NCBI GenBank assembly: GCA_017538995.1
Contig: JAFYHV010000032.1
Span: 1 to 32,832 of the forward strand
From: Lachnospiraceae bacterium
Lineage (GTDB): Bacteria > Bacillota > Clostridia > Lachnospirales > Lachnospiraceae
DNA: 32,832 nucleotides
Direction: 5' to 3'
Position numbers and translations under genes: made by a program. Below are positions 1-7,045 of this stretch, piece after piece. Within the stretch, counting starts at the first letter, position 1, and every line of letters starts with the position of its first letter. The notes below the pieces were generated by a model. That model made no database searches, was not told the origin of the DNA, and saw only the letters and a list, made by a program, of their open reading frames with translations.

Positions 1-578
<578 letters not shown>

Positions 579-592
579 TTAAAGAAAATCCT

Positions 593-1531
593 TTATTTTC
601 TTTCTAAAGCTTTTTCTCTTTTTTTCTTTTTGGCACGCGCTCCCGCCGAGACTTCTGTTATCTCTCTGGTGATTGCCGCCTGTCTGGTATGATTATACTC
701 TACCGTAAGTTTGTCTATCAGTTCTTCGGCATTTCTGTTAGCCGATTCCATTGCTTCCATACGTGCATTCTGCTCACTGCAAAAACTGTCAACGAGTGCA
801 CCGTATATGATTCCCGTGATATAACTGGAAATCATATTGTCAAGAGCCTCTTTTGCGTTGGGATAAAACTCAATCTCGCCCTGAGGCCATACAAACCCTC
901 TGGTAGCTCTTTTTTCGCTTTCGAGTTCGGTCTTGCTTAAAAACTCCGAACGGTTAAAAGGAAGCAGTCTCATTACTTCCACTTCCGATTCCTTGCCCGG
1001 CGTATAATCCGTAAAGATAATATATATCTTTGAAATCTTTTTATCGTCATAAAGATCCAGCAAAAGATTGGATATTTCCCTTGCTCTTGCCAGAGTAGGA
1101 TTCTGGGCCGTGTAAAGAAATGTCTTTTCAATGGGAATGTTTTTCTGGGTAAAATATCTTCTTCCGTACTCTCCCACCACAAAAAGAAGCTTGTCGTGTT
1201 TTTTGGTCATTAACTTGCTGGCTTCTTTTATGACATTCTGGTTATAAGCTCCCGCAAGACCTTTATCCGCCGTAATTACAAGATATGCATATGTACCTTC
1301 TATCTCGTACGAATCTCCGGTGGGATAAAAATAATCGCTCTTAACGTTCTTAACCGTTTTGAAGATTCGTCTTATGGAAAGAGCAACCTCTTCAAAATAC
1401 GGTTTGGTTTTGTCGAGTTCTTTTTTTATCTTTCTCATTTTGTTGGAAGATATAAGGTACATGGCGTTGGTAATCTTCTGAGTATCACGAACGCTTTCTA
1501 TATGCCCTTTTATCTCCTTCATATTCGACAT
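593..1531 (-). CDS. atpG: ATP synthase F1 subunit gamma
   Basis: Gamma is the rotating central shaft that couples the c-ring to the alpha3beta3 head. The N-terminal helix (KEIKGHIESVRDTQKITNAM) and the C-terminal helix (TRQAAITREITEVSAGA) match the family at both ends, with the Rossmann-like core between them. At 312 residues it is longer than the usual 285-290. Part of the excess is a very basic C-terminal extension of about 13 residues, AKKKKREKALERK, after the point where most gammas end. The start ATG at 1531 follows a GAGGTAA ribosome binding site. The gene begins 12 bases after atpA. The function is certain. Any role of the tail is unknown. Confidence 0.97.
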   Translation of the reverse strand: MSNMKEIKGHIESVRDTQKITNAMYLISSNKMRKIKKELDKTKPYFEEVALSIRRIFKTVKNVKSDYFYPTGDSYEIEGTYAYLVITADKGLAGAYNQNVIKEASKLMTKKHDKLLFVVGEYGRRYFTQKNIPIEKTFLYTAQNPTLARAREISNLLLDLYDDKKISKIYIIFTDYTPGKESEVEVMRLLPFNRSEFLSKTELESEKRATRGFVWPQGEIEFYPNAKEALDNMISSYITGIIYGALVDSFCSEQNARMEAMESANRNAEELIDKLTVEYNHTRQAAITREITEVSAGARAKKKKREKALERK

Positions 1532-1543
1532 AAAATTACCTCA

Positions 1544-3283
1544 TTAAGCGTGGTTTGCTTCCTTAAATTCAAAGGCGTATCTTAAAAGTGTTTCTTTGTC
1601 GCCGTCATCCAGAAGCCCTGTGGAATCAATTTCCGAACATACTTCGGGATGATGAAGTTCAAAGAATTCAAGGAGTTTTCTCATCTCTTCGTTTATGTTC
1701 TTGACGGGAATATCCATAAAATACTTATTAGACGCAACCGTTAAAAGAATAACCTGTTCATGCTGTGTATACGGTTTATACTGTTGCTGTCGTAAAAGAT
1801 ACATAAGTCCCTGTCCGTAAGTCAGCTGCTTCTGAGTGGACTCGTCAAGATCCGAAGAGAACTGTGTAAAGACTTCCATTTCTCTGTACTGTGCGAGATC
1901 TAGTCTAAGCGAACCGCTCGATTTTTTCATTGCTTTTGTCTGCGCATCACCGCCGACACGCGATACCGAAAGACCGACATTAACCGCAGGGCGCTGACCT
2001 TCGAAGAAAAGTTCGCTCTCAAGGAAAATCTGTCCGTCGGTAATCGAAATAATATTGGTCGGAATGTAAGCCGAAACATCGCCTGCCTGTGTCTCTACGA
2101 TGGGCAGTGCGGTAATTGAACCTCCGCCGAGTTCGTCACTTAAATGCGCTGCTCTTTCAAGAAGTCTTGAATGCAGATAAAATACGTCTCCGGGATAAGC
2201 CTCTCGTCCGGGCGATCTGTCCAAAAGAAGACTTAACGCTCTGTATGCTATCGCATGCTTGGACAAATCATCGTATACAATAAGTACGTCTCTTCCCTGA
2301 TGCATAAAAAATTCTGCCAGGGAACATCCCGAATACGGAGCTATATACTGAATAGGTGCGGCGTCTGATGCCGAAGCATTAACAATAATCGTATAGTCCA
2401 TCGCACCATGTTTTTTAAGGTTAGTTACCATCTGTGAGATAAGGCTGGCTTTCTGACCTATGGCTACATAGATACATACCACATCCTTACCCTTCTGGTT
2501 GACTATGGTATCCAGCGCTATGGCTGTCTTTCCTGTCTGTCTGTCGCCTATGATTAACTCTCTCTGTCCTCTTCCTATAGGGAACATGGAATCGATGCAG
2601 AGAATTCCTGTTTCCATGGGTCTGTTGACGGGCTGTCTTTCGATAATTCCCGGTGCGGGAGATTCTATAGCCCTGTAATCCTCTGCTTCAATGTCACCTT
2701 TTCCGTCTATGGGAAGACCTAATGGATTAATAACTCTTCCTAAGAATGCATTTCCTACAGGGATACCGGCACTTCTGCCTGTTCTCGTAACCCTGCTGCC
2801 CTCTCTTATTTCATCGGTATCGTCAAAAAGAATACAGCCTATCTCATTCTCTCTTAAATCAAGAACCATACCTCTGATTCCGTCCGAGAAAAGAAGAATC
2901 TCGCCGTATGTGGCGCTCTTTAATCCCGAAACGGTAGCAATACCGTCTCCGATGCTTGTAACCACACCGAATTCAACGGGTGCTCCGCTGGGGCTCCAGT
3001 CTTTTACGTTCTCTTTTATTAACGGAATAATGTCTTTCTTGGCCTTTTTCCCGACAGCTTTAATCATTTCCTTAAACTGCTCGAGTCTTCCGGCATTGGT
3101 CCAGTCATAGACATCAGTGCCGACTTCAAGGCGGAAACCGTCGGTTACGGTCTCATCCTCTATCCATTCAAGAAAGACTTCTTTTCCGTATTTTGTGAAA
3201 AGAAAATTTTTCAGTTTTTCAGACTGTTCTTTGCTCGGCTCTTTTGCCGCGTAAAGTACACCAAAAACTTCATCGTTGTACAT
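1544..3283 (-). CDS. atpA: ATP synthase F1 subunit alpha with N-terminal delta-type domain
   Basis: The body from about residue 84 to 579 is a complete F1 alpha subunit: an N-terminal beta-barrel, P-loop GDRQTGKT at 246-253, and the C-terminal helical domain. The first ~80 residues are not part of ordinary alpha, which is about 500 residues long. They match the C-terminal domain of delta (AtpH/OSCP): an AA-x-x-(L/P)SxEQ helix, then strands, then GFRLEVGTDVYDWTNAGRLEQ, corresponding to the family's G-(V/I)-x-(V/I)-x-x-GD-x-V-x-D-x-S-x-x-G-R-L-E. The six-helix N-terminal domain of delta is absent. The ATG at 3283 lies 4 bases after the atpF stop and is preceded by AAGGAA, so the extension is the natural start and no separate atpH fits. 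The domain assignment is by eye and is convincing; its stator role is inference. Confidence 0.95.
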   Translation of the reverse strand: MYNDEVFGVLYAAKEPSKEQSEKLKNFLFTKYGKEVFLEWIEDETVTDGFRLEVGTDVYDWTNAGRLEQFKEMIKAVGKKAKKDIIPLIKENVKDWSPSGAPVEFGVVTSIGDGIATVSGLKSATYGEILLFSDGIRGMVLDLRENEIGCILFDDTDEIREGSRVTRTGRSAGIPVGNAFLGRVINPLGLPIDGKGDIEAEDYRAIESPAPGIIERQPVNRPMETGILCIDSMFPIGRGQRELIIGDRQTGKTAIALDTIVNQKGKDVVCIYVAIGQKASLISQMVTNLKKHGAMDYTIIVNASASDAAPIQYIAPYSGCSLAEFFMHQGRDVLIVYDDLSKHAIAYRALSLLLDRSPGREAYPGDVFYLHSRLLERAAHLSDELGGGSITALPIVETQAGDVSAYIPTNIISITDGQIFLESELFFEGQRPAVNVGLSVSRVGGDAQTKAMKKSSGSLRLDLAQYREMEVFTQFSSDLDESTQKQLTYGQGLMYLLRQQQYKPYTQHEQVILLTVASNKYFMDIPVKNINEEMRKLLEFFELHHPEVCSEIDSTGLLDDGDKETLLRYAFEFKEANHA

Positions 3284-3287
3284 CTTT

Positions 3288-3770
3288 TTATTCCTTATTT
3301 ACGGCATTCAAAAACTGATCGTATGTATCCATTTTAGGATCAAGCACGATCTTTTCGGTTGCCTCATTTACTATCTCAGCGATTTCTTTCTGAGCATCAC
3401 TGATAATCTTGTCATGTTCGGAGTTTGCTTTTTCTCTTGCCTTTTCAAGAATCTTTGCAGCTTCGTCATTTGCTGCGGTAATAATTCTTTCTCTTTCGGC
3501 AAAAGTTTCTTTTCCTGCTTCTTCTTTTTTGGCATTAATCTCTGAATCGGCGTTTTTAAGTCTTTCTTCGTATTCTGCTTTAGCCTTTTCGCTGTCAGCG
3601 ATTTTGCCGTTAGCATCTTCTTCAAGCTTCTTAAAATGCTCTTCTCTTTCATCCATTATCTTTCTAACGGGCTTGTAAAGAACAAAATACAATCCGGCAA
3701 AAAGAACGGCAAAGTTTAAAAGATGCAAAAGAATCTGCTGAATATCAATATTGAGCGGTAATCCTGTCAT
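3288..3770 (-). CDS. atpF: ATP synthase Fo subunit b
   Basis: Subunit b forms the peripheral stator stalk. The 160 residues are of normal length. There is one N-terminal membrane helix (about 13-32), the family's YKPVRKIMDEREE segment just after it, then a long charged Glu/Lys/Ala-rich helix that would dimerise. It ends in a short segment, ATEKIVLDPKMDTYDQFLNAV, that would face delta. The gene sits between atpE and atpA. Its stop is only 4 bases from the atpA start, so the usual atpH is missing at this exact place. The start at 3770 is preceded by AGAGG. The other candidate ATG just upstream runs straight into a stop. Confidence 0.96.
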   Translation of the reverse strand: MTGLPLNIDIQQILLHLLNFAVLFAGLYFVLYKPVRKIMDEREEHFKKLEEDANGKIADSEKAKAEYEERLKNADSEINAKKEEAGKETFAERERIITAANDEAAKILEKAREKANSEHDKIISDAQKEIAEIVNEATEKIVLDPKMDTYDQFLNAVNKE

Positions 3771-3827
3771 ACCATCTGCCTCTTATCTTTAAAATCTAAT
3801 ATCCTAATGCGGTAAAACGAAATATCC

Positions 3828-4193
3828 TTACAGAATAAATACAATGAAAATAGCTACAATCAAAGCATAAATGATAGCTGTTTCGATAAATACACAGCCA
3901 AGCATCATCATTGTAAAGAGTCTGCCTGCGATTTCGGGCTGGCGAGCCGAAGCATCGGATGCTTTTCTAACCGTAAGAGCCATACCGACAGCACCTACTG
4001 CTGCAACGAGAGCAACTACGATTGTTGCGGTAACTGCCTTTGCAACAACTACATCGTTTGCATTTGTTTCTTTTACGATTGCGGGTTCATTGTCGTCACT
4101 GCCTGCCGCAAAAGACTTGGTGGGAATAAATAATACACCGATAACGGCAACAAGCATTAAAAGTAATGTAACTGCTTTGATAGATCTTTTCAT
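3828..4193 (-). CDS. atpE: ATP synthase Fo subunit c with signal-peptide-like N-terminus
   Basis: Subunit c forms the ion-carrying rotor ring. The family hairpin is clear: helix 1 (about 49-76), polar loop ARQPE (83-87) and helix 2 with the ion-binding carboxylate E104 in FIETAIIYAL. The 121 residues exceed the usual 70-90. The first ~30 residues look like a Sec signal peptide: MKR, a hydrophobic core, then SFA-A. A short acidic linker follows. Ion choice is unclear: T105 and Y109 resemble Na+-type rings, but the helix-1 glutamine expected in Na+ rings is M71. The helix-1 glycine zipper is mostly alanine. The ATG overlaps the atpB stop as ATGA, with a CGGAGG ribosome binding site. Confidence 0.94.
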   Translation of the reverse strand: MKRSIKAVTLLLMLVAVIGVLFIPTKSFAAGSDDNEPAIVKETNANDVVVAKAVTATIVVALVAAVGAVGMALTVRKASDASARQPEIAGRLFTMMMLGCVFIETAIIYALIVAIFIVFIL

Positions 4194-5068
4194 TGTAAAA
4201 CCTCCGAACTTAAATTTTCCTGATTTTTATTTTTAATTTTCTTTTGTTTTTTCTCTTTTTTCTCATGCGGCTCGGTTACTTCACCATAAAAGATTGAAAG
4301 TAACATCGTCAGTACGTAAGCCTGAATGATGGCATGCATCAGCGTGAAAGCTATTGCCACAAATACCGGTATTACAAAACTTGTCATTCTGTAGTAATAA
4401 ACAAGCTCTGTTACGAGCGCACCCGAAAGCAGTGCACCAAAGAGACGCAGACTCATCGATATGGGAAGCGAAAAATCTTTAAGTGTTCCTATGAGTCCTC
4501 TGAATCCCGAGACGAACAGTCCGTTAAAAAGAATAAACGTATATGTCGTGGCACCAAGCATTATTGCACCGTTAATATCCGCTAAGGGTGCAGAAAGTGT
4601 AATAGGCTTTCCTGCCGTGGACATAACCTGAACTCCCAAAAGTTCAAATACCGTACTTACAAAAATATATGTTCCCGCGACAAACATGTAAACTCTTAAG
4701 AGCCTGTATTTGTGCGGGCTGTTGCTTTTGGATGTTCCGTCAAACAGTCCTACCGCCATTTCAAGAATTATCTGAATCTTTCCTTCCGGAATCAGTTTGA
4801 ATCTCGGAATAAAGAATATTCTTAAAATAAGCGAAACCACCAGTATAATTCCGGTGACTATAAATGCTGAAATCAGTGCGGGGTTAACATCCTTTATGCC
4901 AAAGAGCGATACTTTTACATGCTCATGCAAAACCGCCTCTTTCATGACTTCCTGGATGGTTTCCTCCTCCACATGATTCGGATCGTTTGTCAGGAATATT
5001 CCTACAAGCAGACAGGTTATCACTGCCACAAAAAACAGGGCGGAAACGATAATCCTTTTCTTACTCAT
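4190..5068 (-). CDS. atpB: ATP synthase Fo subunit a
   Basis: Subunit a is the stator half of the ion channel next to the c-ring. Residues 200-212 hold the essential arginine, R208, in MSLRLFGAL. The last family helix is HAIIQAYVLTMLLSIFYGEV (about 245-264). Several other hydrophobic helices occur, including one at 6-26 that could be a signal or first membrane segment. The protein ends in a lysine-rich tail of about 28 residues (264-292) that most homologues lack; with an even topology it would lie in the cytoplasm. The asparagine common after RLFG is alanine here. It is the first ATP synthase gene, 27 bases after purC, with no atpI between them. Confidence 0.95.
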   Translation of the reverse strand: MSKKRIIVSALFFVAVITCLLVGIFLTNDPNHVEEETIQEVMKEAVLHEHVKVSLFGIKDVNPALISAFIVTGIILVVSLILRIFFIPRFKLIPEGKIQIILEMAVGLFDGTSKSNSPHKYRLLRVYMFVAGTYIFVSTVFELLGVQVMSTAGKPITLSAPLADINGAIMLGATTYTFILFNGLFVSGFRGLIGTLKDFSLPISMSLRLFGALLSGALVTELVYYYRMTSFVIPVFVAIAFTLMHAIIQAYVLTMLLSIFYGEVTEPHEKKEKKQKKIKNKNQENLSSEVLQ

Positions 5069-5095
5069 GGTATTTCCTTCTTTCTGAAATGAAAA

Positions 5096-5962
5096 TTATA
5101 ATTTCTTACCGGTTAATTTTTCGTAACCTTCAAGATAAATAGCGATTGTCTTATCAACTACTTCCTGAGGAAGTGTCCAGTTGTGACCTTCGTTTGCGGG
5201 GTTCTTTAACCAGTCTCTTGCAAACTGCTTGTCGTATGAAGGCTGTGAATGTCCGGGTTCATATCCCTCAAGGGGCCAGAATCTGGATGAATCGGGTGTT
5301 AACATTTCATCACCGATTACGATTTCGCCGTTTTCATCAAGACCGAACTCGAATTTGGTATCAGCAATAATGATACCTTTTGTAAGTGCATAATCAGCAC
5401 ATTTCTTATATAAAGCAATTGTGAGGTCGCGAAGCTTACCTGCATATTCTTCTCCTTTTCCGGGGAAGCGCTTCTCAAGATAATCTACGCTCTGCTCAAA
5501 ACTAATATTCTCATCATGATCGCCTATCTCTGCCTTGGTGGAAGGTGTGTAAATAGGCTCAGGAAGTTTATCTGATTCTTTTAATCCTTCGGGAAGCTTG
5601 ATACCGCATACGGTACCGTTCTTCTGATAACTTGCCCATCCGCTACCTGTGATGTATCCTCTTACGATACACTCAACGGGAAGCATAGTGAGCTTCTTGC
5701 AAAGCATACTGTTGCCGTCGAACTTTTCCTGTCTGAAGAATTCGGGCATATCGTTTACGTCTACGGAAATCATGTGATTGGGAACAATGTCCTTTGTCAT
5801 GTCGAACCAGAACTTGCTCATCTGAGTTAAAACGGTTCCTTTCTTTGTGACAATGTTGTTTAAAATCACATCAAAGCAACTGATTCTGTCAGTTGCTACC
5901 ATGATTAACGTATCGCCGTTGTCATAAATCTCTCTTACTTTTCCTTCTTTTATGGGCTTCAT
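5096..5962 (-). CDS. purC: SAICAR synthase (purine biosynthesis)
   Basis: The enzyme joins aspartate to CAIR using ATP to form SAICAR in de novo purine synthesis, in the cytoplasm. The 288 residues carry the family's landmarks: an N-terminal KEGKVREIYD nucleotide loop, ATDRISCFDV, VECIVRGYITGSGW, and the C-terminal LTPDSSRFWPLEGYEPGHSQPSYDKQFARDWL region (given here in two overlapping parts: LTPDSSRFWPLEGYE and SQPSYDKQFARDWL). The start at 5962 has a strong AAGGAGG site. A promoter lies just upstream. With only 27 bases before atpB, the gene may be co-transcribed with the ATP synthase operon. No other pur gene is visible, so it is isolated from its pathway here. Confidence 0.96.
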   Translation of the reverse strand: MKPIKEGKVREIYDNGDTLIMVATDRISCFDVILNNIVTKKGTVLTQMSKFWFDMTKDIVPNHMISVDVNDMPEFFRQEKFDGNSMLCKKLTMLPVECIVRGYITGSGWASYQKNGTVCGIKLPEGLKESDKLPEPIYTPSTKAEIGDHDENISFEQSVDYLEKRFPGKGEEYAGKLRDLTIALYKKCADYALTKGIIIADTKFEFGLDENGEIVIGDEMLTPDSSRFWPLEGYEPGHSQPSYDKQFARDWLKNPANEGHNWTLPQEVVDKTIAIYLEGYEKLTGKKL

Positions 5963-5997
5963 CTCATCCTCCTTAGGACAAATTTTTATCAGATTAC

Positions 5998-6026
5998 ATC
6001 ATATTCCATTTTAATGTATAAATCAA
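5998..6026 (-). promoter_or_regulatory. Sigma-A-type promoter for purC (and perhaps atp genes)
   Basis: On the minus strand a TTGATT -35 box (6021-6026) and a TATGAT -10 box (5998-6003) are separated by exactly 17 bases. The predicted start is near 5991, giving a leader of about 29 bases before the purC ATG with its AAGGAGG site. The -35 box overlaps the last codons of the upstream MacB-like gene. No terminator was seen between that gene and this promoter, so read-through is possible. Confidence 0.55.
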
Positions 6027-7042
6027 TCATCATTTCTCTTTTTTAACTTCGTTAATTTCGAGATTTCATAAAGCAGAAGTCCTATAAAAACCGTGCCTGA
6101 AGTTACAAACGAAACAACCTTCACTACAGCCTTCGGAGCAAGGAGGTCTTCCTCGTATCTGGCTATCTTTTCCCAGTAGGGATAAATGATGTCGTGATTC
6201 TGCATTGAACGGTATTTTTTGTTCTTGTAAATCATCCAGAGATTTTCCACACTGTAACGCGAGGAATTATCGACTATTTCATATGTGGAACTGTCCATCG
6301 TAATTAGATCGGTCATGATATTTGCCGCAAAGTTTTTAATCGGATTGGGCATGCAGACTTCAAGACTTGTGATGTATAATGGCGCTTCTTCTGAATTGAG
6401 AAGTTCAAAAGGCACAAAAATCTCGGGTTTATCCCCTCTGGCGTAATTGTAAATCTTACCTTCGCTTTTCTTGTAAACGCCCTTTACATAAAGCACTCTG
6501 TCGCCGAAGAGAACTTTCTGACCTTCCACATTGCTTGAACCGAAAAGCTGCCATGCGGTTTCTTCATCCAGTATAACGCCGTCCTGCATCAGATCGTTTC
6601 CGGAAAAATATGTTCCGGACAAAAGTTTTACAGGATGGAATTTGAAGAAATCACCGCCTACAGCCATACAGTTTACACCCATGGTTTTGCAGGGACCTTC
6701 AAGCGTTATGGTTGTTTTGGAAACATAACAGTCAATAAATCTTCTTGATTCCTCGCTCTCGGCAAAAACAGAATTAAAATCCAGTTTTTCGTTCAACTCA
6801 TATTCAAATCCGTCGACATCGGTTTTGGTGAAAAAAGCCGTATCTTTTATGAAAACAGATACATGAGAAGAATTACCGGATTTATCCCATCTCTTCGCAA
6901 CCGTCTGATCCTGATATTTGTTGGCACCTATGGATATGATAATGCTCATAACGATACCGATTATCAGAGTGACTAAGGAAATAGCCAGGCAGACCGCTCT
7001 GTAATATTTTATTTTGGAAAGAAATCTTTTTATTTTTTCCAT
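6023..7042 (-). CDS. MacB/FtsX-like extracytoplasmic domain protein
   Basis: The 339 residues have one N-terminal membrane helix (about 16-39), a large extracytoplasmic region, and one C-terminal helix (about 306-326) followed by a basic end KLTKLKKRNDD. The central part resembles the MacB periplasmic core domain: VGGDFFKFHPVKLLSGTYF, then DGVILDEETAWQLFG, then GQKVLFGDRVLYVKGVY. Typical MacB/FtsX permeases have three helices after this domain; here only one is present, so it resembles a shortened permease. It starts 3 bases after the adaptor gene's stop without a good ribosome binding site, which suggests translational coupling. It probably partners the adaptor protein; the substrate is unknown. 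Confidence 0.75.
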   Translation of the reverse strand: MEKIKRFLSKIKYYRAVCLAISLVTLIIGIVMSIIISIGANKYQDQTVAKRWDKSGNSSHVSVFIKDTAFFTKTDVDGFEYELNEKLDFNSVFAESEESRRFIDCYVSKTTITLEGPCKTMGVNCMAVGGDFFKFHPVKLLSGTYFSGNDLMQDGVILDEETAWQLFGSSNVEGQKVLFGDRVLYVKGVYKKSEGKIYNYARGDKPEIFVPFELLNSEEAPLYITSLEVCMPNPIKNFAANIMTDLITMDSSTYEIVDNSSRYSVENLWMIYKNKKYRSMQNHDIIYPYWEKIARYEEDLLAPKAVVKVVSFVTSGTVFIGLLLYEISKLTKLKKRNDD

Positions 7043-7045
7043 AGT

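Noticed and set aside
2691-3110. 139-codon open frame on the plus strand
   Set aside because: It lies entirely inside atpA on the opposite strand, with no family match or ribosome binding site; it is a shadow frame. The same applies to the other plus-strand frames in the window.
3284-3287. A separate delta subunit gene between atpF and atpA
   Set aside because: Only 4 bases lie between the two genes, and all frames around the junction are used by them; the delta-like sequence is in frame with alpha.
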